Positions 44,047 through 55,263 of a DNA stretch of 64,000 nt are shown here, piece by piece. The stretch is taken from NCBI GenBank assembly GCA_025201375.1, contig JAIWZP010000004.1, forward strand, positions 682,001 through 746,000, read 5' to 3'. A program made the position numbers and the translations under genes. The first letter of the stretch is position 1, and every line of letters starts with the position of its first letter. The notes beneath the pieces are model-generated. The model saw only the letters and a list, made by a program, of their open reading frames with translations, made no database searches and was not told where the DNA came from. The stretch comes from Gongronella butleri. Lineage: Eukaryota; Mucoromycota; Mucoromycetes; Mucorales; Cunninghamellaceae.

Positions 44047-46220
44047 ATGGCAGCATTAGATGAAAAGTGGCTAATTGACGACACTGACACGTCAATTGGG
44101 AACTTGTCTGCAGACAATGTTGCGGTGGAAGGCTATGTGCACGATCTCGTCTACACGCCTCAAGAAGAAATAACGGTGCGCCGCAAGATTGATCGCCACC
44201 TCATGACTTTTGTTCTCGTCTGTGCACTCATTCTCAGCTTGGACAATTCAAATCTCCCCAATGCCATTTCGGATCACATGCCCGAGCAGCTCGTAAATTT
44301 TTCAAAAAAAAATGAAATATGACGAAAACGAAAAAAACGAAAAAAAAAAAAAAAAGGAGGGGCGCGGCGCAATTGACGCGCTCGTTTCATTTTGCATGAA
44401 AATTCAGGGGTTCGACAACACATGGATCAACGCCGCAAACACGGTGAGTTGCATTGTCGTCACCCTGGGCGCCCTTGCAAATAATTTTATTGTCCCGCGC
44501 GTCGGTGCTTATCGCTGGATTCCGATTCTGATGGTACGATGGGAAGGACCGTGGCGCGTGGATGGCAGACACTGACCGCGTCTTTTGTATTCTAGTCAAG
44601 CTGGGCCATTGCTATGTAAGGCCGCTGCAATGTTCATGCGTGTCCCTTGTGTCCATTTGCTGACCTTTGCGCAGATGGGCACATTGCCTTTTGCAGGATA
44701 AAGTGGGGTACATGGTGGTACGCATCTTCCTTGCGCTCCCGTTGGCTGGCTTTATCCCCACATGCCTTGTGTACTTGACAACATTTTACAAAACCAAAGA
44801 ATTGCCCCAAAGACTGGCTTGGTTCTGGGCCATGTCGACCTTTGCGTCGGTATTCTCGGGTCTCTTGGCTTTTGCTGTTCTTCATTTGGCCGGACGCGCA
44901 GGTACGACGCGAAAACGGGGGTCATTTTGTGCGCTTTTGGCTCATGATGTTCGTTTTATGCGTTATTTCAGGGCTGCACGGCTGGCAATGGCTCTTTCTC
45001 ATTGATGGCGTCGTGTGTCACTTCGTGGCCATCCTTGCTTTGCAAGTTTTGTTTTTATTTCGCGCGTTTCTGTTGTGCGACTTGTGTTGACCCGCCATCT
45101 TTCGCGTTTTATTATTATTATTATTATTCTAGTCTTTTCTTGCCATCAACGCCTGCTCACACCGGCACGTTGCTGCGTGGACGCAAGCCGTGGCTCACAG
45201 AGCGCGAGGCGCAGATTGCCGTGACGCGCATCATCCGAGACGACACGTCAAAGACGGAACAGAAGAAATCATTGACATTTGCCGACATCCAGTCCGCTGT
45301 CACTGACAGCCGTGTCTGGGTGCATCTGCTGATCATCATGGTCCAGTAACGTACCAAGTGCGCCGCCAAGGGGCTGTCAAATTTATCTCATTCTTTGTAG
45401 TTGTATTCCACGCATACCCATTGACGTGTATTTTCCGACAATGATTCGCGAATTTGGCTTTGAGGTCGCGATTTCGACCCTTTTGACGGTCCCTGCGTTC
45501 CTTGTATGCCTGACAGCGTCGGTGCTTGTGGCGCGCCATGCAGACAAACGTGGGAACTACGCGTACCACGCGATTTTTTGCTGCGTGTGGTTTCTTGCGG
45601 GCGTCCTTACCCTCGAATTGCTTCCCGACAATGCAAACAAGTGGACACTCTATGGCGCCCTTCTCTTTACGCAATCGTCGCCGTCTTACCAAGGTAAAAA
45701 AAAAAAAAAAAAAAAAGGCAAAGATGGATATATCCATGGGCTGTAAAACACGCATTATTCTCTTTTCTTGAATTACCAGGCATGCTCGTTGGATGGTCCT
45801 CGGCAAATATTGCACCTGTTGGCAAGCGTGCCATCTTCCTTGGCGCTGTCAATAGCGTGGGCTATCTGTCGGGCGTGTCAGGCTCACAAATCTACCGTAC
45901 GTACGCGCCCTAAAATCCAAAAAAAAAAAAAAATGCACGCAGACTGGAGCTAATTCTGCCCGCGTCGCGTCTATTTTTATTTTATTTTTTTCCATGCAGA
46001 GCAAAGCGACTACCCGCGGTATCACACGGGCAATTGGGTGTGCGTGGGTCTTGCCATTGTGCCAATTTTACTCTTGGTGTTCCAGCATTTCCGTTACCTG
46101 CATCTCAATCGCAAGCGCGAAGCCACGTGGATCGCCATGACCGAAAAAGAACAAAAGCAGTACCTCGAAATTACCGCCGACAAGGGGAATGATAGGCTGG
46201 ATTACAAGTTCATCATCTGA
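44047..46220 (+). CDS. Dal5/allantoate-family MFS permease, copy 3
   Basis: Exons 44047-44292, 44408-44533, 44596-44615, 44675-44901, 44972-45041, 45133-45345, 45401-45693, 45780-45896 and 46000-46220; 510 residues, with a shorter N-terminal tail than copies 1 and 2. The same motifs are present ('LDNSNLPNAISD', 'AYRWIPILM', 'PAHTGTLLRGRKPWL', 'CIPRIPIDVYFP', 'GSQIY'). The fifth intron (45042-45132) begins GCAAGT, a GC donor, and is needed to restore the segment 'LFLP' shared with the paralogues. The Arg of the helix-1 DRTN-like motif is replaced by Asn ('LDNSN'), which could alter substrate binding. It lies 960 bases from the divergent FANCE-like gene. Confidence 0.88.
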
Positions 46221-48978
46221 TTCTTGCAAATTTTAAAAAATTGTTCAAGCTGGACTATAAACTTGAGGTGCGACGCGCCTCGTATGATAAGAGCCAAAAG
46301 GGATTGGATCACGTCGTTGCCTTTTGGGAGTGCAGAGAGCTGAATTATTCAGAGATTTGGCGTGACCAGCGCAGCCAAGCGAAGCCTCAGGTTTTGTGTA
46401 GCACTTCAAGGCAGCAATTTTATCCGCCGGAATCGTTGCTCCCGACACACCCCATGTCCGTGCTCTTTTTGTTGACACCGGAGATGAAGCAATGCCAGCG
46501 CAAAATGCTTCATTTGTGATCTTTTTTTTTCATTTTCATCTTTTTGCCCACCATTGGTCATCAGCCTTGAGCGGCTGCAAATGCAAGTTGTCAACAGGGC
46601 ACCATTGTTCGTTGTGTGAATCTCATTGCTTGTAGTCCACACCAAGACAGCACATGAACAGCCATTGGGCGTGATTGATGGCTGTTGTCATGGGACTGTG
46701 TTCCTTGTCGGGCCATGTCGTCATGACTCTTTATTTTCTAAAGGACGCGACGACCCTATTTTTGGAAGCCCTTTGGTGCGAAAAAAAACAAAAAAAAAAC
46801 AATGTGGCAACTGACACGTTCTTTTTTGTCACGATGATTCGATTTCCCATGCGACAGAGCCCATTGTATAGGCTCCCAGGCCGTTGCTGGGCGTCGGCAG
46901 CGCCTTTTAGCGCGAGAATGAAGCTTTTGTAGGCATGCATTACGACCCCCGGGCACATGCATAGTTGACAACCCTTCTTTTTCGCACTTTTTTTTTTCCA
47001 AAAGACGGTCTTCTTGTACTTTCCTTGCAATGAGGGAGCTGGGAATAGTGCAAGGCGCAGGCGTGACCATGCTGATGAAAAAAAAAGTGGGGTCTGGCCC
47101 CGTGTCATGAAGAGTGTTCACGCCATCCATTGCCCATTTTGATCAAAACAAAAAAAAAAAAAAAAAACCAAGCGATGGCATGATCATGGCTTTGCTCTGC
47201 TGCGGTCTCGGCACAATTGGTTTGCCGGCGTCTCCATGGCCATGGGCGGGGCGGTCAAAAAAGGACAATTGGACAAAGAATGGCGCGGTCGTGCTCATTT
47301 CCGCGCTTGAAACATCGAAAGCATCGCCACAATGCTTTGTTTGTTGGCTGTGTCTTCCTTTGTGTACCATCAAAAGGGCGCCAACTTCGGAAACGGATCC
47401 GTTTCCTGTGGCAAGGGGGGGGGAGACATCGGGACGATAGCGATGCGGGCAGGGAAAAAAGAAGGGATTTCTGTGCGCCCCCCTTTTTTGTTTGCAAGTG
47501 ACCCGCCTCACGCCCAAAAAAATAGCGGATTGATGTTGATCCTTTTTTTCGTGGCAGGCAATCTCGTTCCGCGCGCGCACGCGTCTTGGCAAAAGGGAAA
47601 TGACGACGCCTGGCCTCTGCAACCCCCCTTTTTGTGCGCAAGCAAGAGGGAACAAAAAAATTAGGTTCATCTGACGGTGACCAATGGGCATCCCAAGCAA
47701 AATAAGCGAATCACAAATGCCAAATCTAAACAAAATGGATTGTTCTCATTGATTTAAGAAGGTCGTTTTGGGATGAGATGCTTGGTTTGCTCAAGAAAAA
47801 GAGGGGGAGCCGATGCTTTTTAAAAGACAAGGACCACATGTTCAACCGGATGAACCATTGGCATTTTGCCTATTGTCCTCTCTTTGTTGTGTCGCGCCGC
47901 GGCGCGCGATAGGTTTCCCCTTTTTTTTTTTTTCTTTTTATTTGTTTATGTCCTTTGATTGTTGGGTGCCACCAAAAAAAAAAAAAAAAAAGAACAACAG
48001 GGTGTCAACAAAGCCGGAGACCCAATGTTAAATAATGGGTGCGGTTCCGATGCCCGTGACGATCCCTTTTTTTTTTTGGCTCCAGAGCAACGGTGCGGCA
48101 ACATTGCGCGCGCGGGGGCGTTTGCTTTGAGCGGATCGGATACCCAAAAGCACAGACAGATGCCCATTGGCGCGTTGCCACGCAGGCAAAACGCGTAGAG
48201 CAGGCGATCAAATGGGCGAAAAGGAAGAAAACGAAGAAATTTGGCGTGTCCGATGCGGCTGACAAGGAGAAAGGGGGGTGGTGCTCATGCGCACCCATAC
48301 ACAAAGCACCCGTCCACACATGCACACAACTCACACACAAGCGCGCACATGAACGACAAGTCGTTTTTCTCTATTTTCTCTCTTTTTCTGGTGATCATGG
48401 GGCTCTTTGTATGACGATGGCCGCTGGCTCCCGAAAAAAGAACCTAATGAGAACCTGGTTGGCTTGGGCCCCCCTCCGTCGCTGTCCCTCATTTTTATTT
48501 GACGTATTGCCCATACGACGGGTTTTTGCGCTTTTTTTTTTTTAAACGCAGGCTACGTAATTTTTGTTTCCGTTTCCGCACAAAAAGAATAAGATTCCGG
48601 GCCCATGGCAGCCATTGGAACAACCATAATTGGCAACGCTTGATTCGTTGTATTTCGGCTGAACTAGTGTGCAAAAAAAAAAAAAACCAGTTCCTGACGC
48701 CCCGAGAATCCCGTGTAACTCGGTCCATCATGTGTCACCTCCGTCCCCCGCAAAGGAAACCTTCTTTCTCTTTTATTTTTTTATTGCCTCTTCCGAGGGC
48801 CTATACCTGCTGCCTCTGGCCCTTTTGATTTTCCTCTTTCTCTTCCATCTCTTTTTCTCTCTCTTTTTTTTTTTTCTTTTCATCATTTCCCCGCTCTTAC
48901 CTTTATTTTTCATTCCTCATCCCCGCCCCCCACTCTTTCTCTCTTTTTTTATTGCCTTTTGGACACAACACACGCACG
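46221..48978. other. Long gene-free region before the zinc-cluster gene
   Basis: No family is recognisable in any frame over about 2.7 kb; the long open frames are low-complexity or antisense to one another. Homopolymer runs occur at 47151-47167 (A), 47921-47932 (T) and 47974-47991 (A). From 48750 to 48960 the sequence is almost pure T/C and forms the leader of the regulator gene. A long 5' regulatory region would suit a transcription-factor gene. Confidence 0.5.
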
Positions 48979-50505
48979 ATGCACGCCTCTACCACTGGCC
49001 GCAAATCGATGGATCGGCTGTCGATGCGGTCGTGTGATTATTGTCGACGAAAAAAGAAGCTGTGCAATGGGCAACAGCCATGCTCATTGTGCCAAGTCGA
49101 GGCTTATGAATGCCAATATACCATGCCATCGCCCCCACCACCACCACCACCTTCGCAACAGGGGCAACAACAGACGCTTTTGCAAGAAAAAGACGGCAAC
49201 AGGACGACGACAATGACGACAACGACGACAACGGCGCCATTGCATCCGTTCGCACACGCGCGCGGCAGCATTTTGACGACGAATGCGTCTCGACGCCTGA
49301 GTTCCGGATCGGCGTGTGAGACGTGCCGTCGGCGCAAGACCAAATGCGATGGCGGGTCGCCATGTGCCTTTTGCGCTGCCAACCAAATACCCTGTGTGAA
49401 CCACTTTGGCCAGCGGCGCAAGCGGTCGAGCATCCAGCAACATACCCAGTCGGCGCTTGCGCAGCCAATGACGCCCGCAGCGTCCACAGCCGCCCAGCAT
49501 CTGACAAAGACGTCCAATTCGCAACAAAATGCCAAGCCGGCGTCACAACAACACCACAGTCAAGGCGCAGCGGCCGCGGCCACCGCCGCTGTCGAGGCCA
49601 TGAGCATTAGCAATACCAGCGAAAGTAGCCCCAATGGCAAGAGAAACTCCTTGTCGGCTGGGCGCCATGATCACGAGGCCATTGATCGAATCCAGGTGCG
49701 CCTCCGACGCATCGAAGATCTCATGACCGCCTTCACCTCTTCCGCCACTGCGCCCTCGCCCAAAAGCCCTCTCGCCCAGTCTGTGCATCCCACAAATAGT
49801 CCTGATAGGTCCTCGTTTGTGCGTCCACAACGCCATTCCGTCCAAGGCATCTCCGCAAAAAGAGAGCAACTCCACCTGGCTCGGAGAGGTAAGAAAAAGA
49901 GCAAAAAAGAACCAAAAAAAAGAGAAAAAAAGAGCAAAAAGAAAAAAAGGGCCCCAGGCCCGGCCCCCCTCCCTAAATTTGACGCATTTCTCTTTTTTTT
50001 TAAATGAAAGCCATGTCATCCTCACCGCCCTACACGATCAACAAGCATGGAAATTCGATGAATGAGGCGGCCGCTGCCGTCAATGGTTACCTGACGCCGC
50101 CCAACAGCGGAGGAAAGAAACGGTACGGGTCGCCTCCGCCACCAGGCAGTGACATGTCCAGGCAACACTCGGCCGGCTATACCCTGCCGTCGGCCATGGG
50201 CCAATTATCCGTGTCACCACCCTCTTCCTCATCCACCACAGGCACACCACCTGACGGCGGATATACACCCGCATCCTCGCTTTCCACTCCGCTGCTCGAG
50301 CCATGCTGGGACAACAATGCCTCCCTCAATGCACACGCCATGGCTGCACAAAACGCCATGCCGAGCCTCATGGGTAAATATTCTAGATCGACAAATGTCA
50401 CGTGCCAATCTGATCTCATTCTTTGTTTCTTTTTTTTTTCTCCCTTTTTTACGCGTAGATCAACTGTCAGAAAGGACGTTTTGCCGCCACGGGTCCTTTG
50501 CCTAG
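48979..50505 (+). CDS. Transcription factor with two Zn(II)2Cys6 clusters
   Basis: Exons 48979-49888, 50011-50373 and 50459-50505; 439 residues. Two separate binuclear zinc clusters lie in the N-terminal half. The first is 'CDYCRRKKKLCNG' + 'PCSLC' + 'YEC' (residues ~19-45). The second is 'CETCRRRKTKCDG' + 'PCAFC' + 'IPC' (~114-140). All six cysteines are present in each, with the basic residues that contact CGG half-sites. Between and after them are Pro, Gln, Thr and Ala runs. A short helix 'DRIQVRLRRIEDLMTAF' may dimerise. The usual fungal-specific middle homology region is absent and the protein is short. The C-terminal third is Ser/Pro-rich and could activate transcription. ATG 48979 follows a 200-base T/C-rich leader. 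Confidence 0.85.
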
Positions 50506-52590
50506 CTGCTTTTTGGTTTTCCTCCTCACAGCTCTGCCCCTCTCCACTTGTCCCCTTGGGCTTGGCTTGCCAATTGCCTGATTTCCTCGCCCTTTTTTCT
50601 ATTTTTTTATTCGCCTTCCCCCATTTTTGCTGTACTTGTTTTTACTTTAATTCGCCCCCCATTCATGGCACATCGGCCTTGAACCTCGCTCTTTTATGAT
50701 GATATGTATTCGTTCCCCTGTCCATTGAAAAGTAGTCCAAAAGAAAATAAATTGATCCGTGCCTCCCCCCCCCTGTCAATGGCTTGAATCAAGCTTGCAT
50801 CTGCATTGTGCAACATCCGCGGCAAGTTGTCGCAGCAAAAAGAAAAAAAGGAACACGCATTTTCCTTTTTAGTCCGTCAGCTGTATTTCGGACCTTGAGG
50901 CCCCGGGCAGCGACACGATTCGCAGCCGCCGGTTGCGTCTAAAATTGCCTTGGAACGCAATGCAAAGGAAAAAAAAAAAAAAAAAAAAAACTCAAAAGTC
51001 ACCAATTTGGAAAATCACGCTTCTGCGTATTATTTGCGAACGAAACCACGTAAAAATGCGAAGTTTGTTGGATAGACGACGATGGATACGCTAATGCAAA
51101 TAAAAAAGGGCAAAGGAGGCACAAGAAAAAAGACAAAAGGATTGAAACAAGCATATTTTTAAGTTTTACGGGCAAACATCTCAACCCCTGCAAGAGGCAC
51201 ATAGCTTCATGCGCTCCGTTGTTGCAAATAAAAGAAAAGAGACCAGGTTTTCATTTGAGCCCATCCTTGTGCTTCTGGGCGCGCAATTCGAGGTACGATG
51301 GCCTGCTTGAGCTTTGGCACGCAGCCGCGACGATTTCGACTGAAAAAAACTCAATTCCTCAGACCAGCCTCAAACCTGAAGGGAAGGTGGACACCAAAGA
51401 GTAGTAACAACAGGGCAAGTTTCAGACGGTTCTGCTTTGTGGATTTTGAGAAAATCGCGTTTTAGTAAGCTGGAGGCTTTTGTTTCAAATGCTCATCGAT
51501 CGACGATGAAATGCGCTAGAGGTGAACACTTGGCATTTCCTCGGAGAGAATCAGCCAAAGATTATGTGTGTTTATTTTGTGGTGCTTTGATCTGTATGAT
51601 CTAGGGCATCGATGCGTCAAAAATCACCTTCAAAAACACGGATTGGACGCACCCCCATTCACGCGCAAAAGCGCGTTTTCTAGCGCCCCCTGGGCGTCCA
51701 CGTGTACGCACGATCCTTATGCACGAGATATATTTTTTTCAGACCGCTAAAAGCAAGTTTATCGAGCGATGGCATTGGATTGAAAATCGGCGTTTTTCGT
51801 GCTTCCATTGCCACTTTCTCCACAACTTACTTAACAATGCTCAGCCCTTGCCAGCGTAAGACATGATGAGGGAGACACGTTCTTGCTACTCTCCAAGTTT
51901 CGCAGCAATCCAGCGACATTTTCTGATTTTCGAAAATTGGCCAGGGGTGCATCCAGGGATTTTGGCCATTTTTTATTTCGGCTGCTGCTGGCCTTCCAAC
52001 GATCGCAGTGCCGCAAGGGTGGGCTCAAATAAAAGCCTGGCGGAACCTCTATGGCGCGACGCAAGAAATCAGCCACATCGGCTTCTAGGACACACACGAA
52101 AAAGTCGAAATGTATGTTTTATCGCTTTTTTGCATTTTAGTCGCGTCTGATCATGGCGCGCCGGAATAAAATCGATATCATTCGAGAGCCACAAGGGTCT
52201 ACTAACATCCGTCTGCCCAGAGCAACTTCAGATTCCTTGCTGCTTCTCGAGCAACTCGCGTCTTTCGAATGAAAAATCAATCTTTGGCGCCACTGCTGTG
52301 AAATTGCGTTGACTATCGATTCCCAAAAGGCCCAAAGCAGCGTGGTGGGTGTCTGGATCTTCTTCGTATATGCACCAACTAATCCTGGTACGATTTTATG
52401 CTGCCTGCGGCTCAAATGACGAAAATTGACACATCCGTACATATTGGGAAAGCAGTTTGTGCGCCAGGTCCACCCGCCGCAGCGCTCAAAAAAAAGTCCG
52501 CACAGGCTTAGCGGGGCTGGATATAAGATCAAAATGACAATTGTCCCTCTTTTCCTTGTCTTTTTTACCCCCTTTTTTTATTTTTGCAAA
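50506..52590. other. Gene-free region with dispersed repeat copy 2
   Basis: T/C-rich 3' UTR up to about 50690, then AATAAA at about 50746. An A-run of ~22 lies at 50969-50990. Repeat copy 2 is at 51803-52045. No credible protein frame is seen. Near 52515 'GGATATAAG' lies 70 bases before the ligase start and may act as its TATA element. Confidence 0.5.
51803..52045 (+). repeat. Dispersed repeat, copy 2 (diverged)
   Basis: Matches 6538-6790 in order and orientation (shared 'CTTGCCAGCGTAA', 'ATGAGGGAGAC', 'TCTTGCTAC', 'ATTTTGGCCATTTTT'). Similarity probably begins further upstream, at 'TTCAGACCGCT' near 51739 (also at 6472). Ends are not defined. Confidence 0.6.
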
Positions 52591-53875
52591 ATGGACGCTT
52601 TGACGATCGACGCGTTCAATGAAAAGTGGCTCGATGAGGACCATGCGGTGGTCGAGGCGCTGTACAATATCAAAAAGGAGACCAAGAAGGATCTGCGCAA
52701 CAACGACTTTGGTATAGAAAACGACACCTGGACGAGCTGGAATATGCACGACCACCTTTACAAAAAGAACAGATACCCGACCATGGCCCGTGGTCTCTTT
52801 ACAGCCAAGCAAAAGGAAAAGTACGTCGTCCGGGTGCGCGGCTACGACAAGTTTTTCAATATCAATGAGACGAGCAATACGCAGGTACGATGAAAATGGC
52901 AAATTTCCTTCTTTTTTTTTTGACTTTTTTTTTCTTGTCGTCAAGTGGCCGGCGCTCACGACCGACACCAAGGGCCCGTACGAGGTGTCTGCCAAGGAGA
53001 ATGGATGCATCATCTTTGTTGCGGCAGTGTCGGAGACGGAACTGATTGCAACATCCAAGCACATGATTCCCACGCCAAAGGACCATGCAGAGAGTCATGG
53101 CGGCGTCGGCTACCGGTGGACTCTCAAGCACTTGAAGGCGGCGGGACGTGCACCCGAGGAATTGGCGCAATGGCTGCATGATCACCGCGTCACGCTTGTA
53201 TTTGAGTTGTGCGACGACGAATTCGAGGAACATGTGGTGCCATACGTCGGCCGTGAGCGCGGACTGTACCTGCACGGCATCAATTACAACGCCACGACGC
53301 TGCGCACGCTGCCAATGACGACGGTCCACGTCGTCGCGGATCATTTTGGGTTCCACAAGTGCCACACAAAGGTATTTGACGACATCAAGGACATCAAGGA
53401 CATGTCGGACCACATCAAGCAGAATCAGGAGGCCGTGCTCGCGCGCCTCGGCGTCCATTCCGACCGAGAGTGCGAGGGCGTCGTCGTGCGGTGCCAGCGC
53501 CGCCAAAAAGACGGCTCGTACGCCGATTTCTTCTTCAAGATCAAAAACGACCAATACCTCATGTACCGCGAATACCGTGAGGTCACACGCAAGCTCCTCA
53601 CCATTGACAAGACCACGGGCCAGCCAAAGGTCATCCTCCAGCTTCCCAAAACGACAATTTCCAAAATCCGCTTTGAAAAGACAATGTATTACGCGCAATG
53701 GCTCAAGCTGCGCGTCAACGACCACCCCGAGTGGTTCACCACTTACCTCCAGAACAAGGGCATTGTCGCTGTGCGCCAAAAGTTTGAAGAGGATTGGGCC
53801 AATGGCCTCATCATCACCAATGACGAAGGCAATATTGATGTGCCATTGGCACGAGATACCACGCGCCGCACATGA
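52591..53875 (+). CDS. TRL1: tRNA ligase, Trl1-type adenylyltransferase domain protein
   Basis: Exons 52591-52884 and 52946-53875; 407 residues. The sequence fits the N-terminal ligase domain of fungal tRNA ligase (T4 Rnl1-like). 'VVRVRGYDKFFNINE' lies upstream of the nucleotidyltransferase motif I 'KENGCIIFV', whose Lys takes AMP. 'FELCDDEFEEHVVPY' (motif III/IIIa-like), 'EGVVVRC' (motif IV) and 'FFFKIKNDQYLMYREYRE' (motif V) follow. The enzyme seals exon halves in tRNA splicing and HAC1-type mRNA splicing. The kinase and cyclic phosphodiesterase domains that follow in yeast Trl1 are not encoded here: the frame stops at 53875, and a different gene begins ~200 bases on. The intron acceptor is TCAAG. 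The leader is pyrimidine-rich. Confidence 0.87.
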
Positions 53876-54027
53876 TCCCTTTTTTTGTCATCAACTATTG
53901 TACAAATGATTAAAAGAAAAATCCGTGTACCATCATCAGTTTTTTTTTTCTCAAACAGACGCAATGCACGATAAACGACAATCTTCTGTTTTTCTCTTTT
54001 CACGCATGGCATGATACATCATTTGAC

Positions 54028-54058
54028 GACGCGTGCGACGCGACGCGACGCGACGCGA
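54028..54058 (+). repeat. Short (GCGAC)n array at the broken 5' edge of the NOB1 copy
   Basis: About five head-to-tail GCGAC units directly before the first recognisable NOB1 sequence, at the place where the missing 5' exon would be expected. Confidence 0.7.
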
Positions 54059-54401
54059 TGCAGTGCCACGAAGATCATCTCAAAAAAAATCGTCCGAGGA
54101 GGCTGTCAAAGCAGGTACGTCTTCAGTTGACTCCAGAGAAGCGTGCAACGCAGACAATTCACCCTTTGTTTTCTTCGTTTTCTGCGTTTTTTTCTCTAGT
54201 CATTCAATTTGCCAAGCAGACTGGTGACTATGCGTCCCTATCGATGCCCGATATCAAGGTGATTGCCCTCACTTACTCGCTCGAAGCCAAGTACAATGGC
54301 ATTGATCACATTCGCACCGAGCCCGTCAAGGTAAAAAGTGAAATTGACAAGAAAATACGAATATTTAGCTCATTTTTGGTTTATTTTTTTTTTTTTCTTT
54401 A

Positions 54402-54597
54402 GAACCGCCCCAATGGCACGCTGGGCAGCGCACCGCCTCCTTACCAACCAAAAGACGATCACCACGGTGGCCGTCGACGACGATGGCTGGGAGATTGCCG
54501 GCTCTGCGCGCAAGGAGACGCTGAAAAAGAAGAACAAGAAGAATTGCAACAAGAAAAAGACCCAGAATGCCGTCCAGGTCGCTGTGACGCCCAAGGA
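54402..54597 (+). repeat. Duplicated NOB1 exon block, copy A (frameshifted)
   Basis: Nearly identical to 55069-55263. Differences are one extra A in 'CCAAAAGACG' (CCAAAGACG in copy B) and two substitutions. Both copies are preceded by a T-run and an acceptor-like TTAG. Copy A diverges after 'CCCAAGGAC'. Confidence 0.9.
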
Positions 54598-54666
54598 CGT
54601 CGCTGTTTCAGACGTCGCTGCTTTCTTACGGGCATTGCCACGATTACCCGGTTTTTTTTTTTTTTT

Positions 54667-55027
54667 AGCTTTGGCTAGCAACGTGGCTAGCAGCTTGGCT
54701 AGCAGCTTTGGCTAGCAGCTTTGGCTAGCAGCTTGGCTAGCAGCTATTTTGGCTAGCAGCTTGGCTAGCAGCGATTTTTTTTTTGGGCGAGCAGCCTGGC
54801 TAGCAAGCTTTGGCTAGCAGCTTGGCTAGCAGCTTGGCTAGCAGCGGTTTTTTTTTTTTTTTTTGGCGGCTTTGGCTAGCAGCTTGGCCTTTGGCTAGCA
54901 GCTTGGCTAGCAGCGGTTTTTTTTTTTTGGCGAGCAGCCTGGCTAGCAGCTTTGGCTAGCAGCTTGGCTAGCAGCTTGGCTAGCAAGCTTTAGCTAGCAG
55001 CTTTGGCTAGCAGCTCTGGCTAGCAGC

Positions 55028-55029
<2 letters not shown>
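54667..55029 (+). repeat. GCTAGC minisatellite with interspersed T-runs
   Basis: About two dozen units of a 12-14-base word (TTGGCTAGCAGC and variants) in blocks separated by T-runs of 8-18, each introduced by GCGG or GCGA and followed by 'GGCGAGCAGCCTGGC'. The blocks form a higher-order repeat of roughly 80-130 bases. It lies between the two copies of the NOB1 exon block and ends in a T-run of about 33. Confidence 0.9.
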
Positions 55030-55065
<36 letters not shown>

Positions 55066-55068
55066 TAG

Positions 55069-55263
55069 AACCGCCCCAATGGCACACTGGGCAGCGCGCC
55101 GCCTCCTTACCAACCAAAGACGATCACCACGGTGGCCGTCGACGACGATGGCTGGGAGATTGCCGGCTCTGCGCGCAAGGAGACGCTGAAAAAGAAGAAC
55201 AAGAAGAATTGCAACAAGAAAAAGACCCAGAATGCCGTCCAGGTCGCTGTGACGCCCAAGGAC
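55069..55263 (+). repeat. Duplicated NOB1 exon block, copy B (in frame)
   Basis: The partner of 54402-54597. Reads 'NRPNGTLGSAPPPYQPK' onward and is in frame with the preceding PIN exon if spliced from 54330. Confidence 0.9.

Noticed and set aside
47143..47733. A 196-codon minus-strand frame in the 46-49 kb gap
   Set aside because: Ends in a Phe run from an A-tract, has no conserved motif, and overlaps other frames of similar length.
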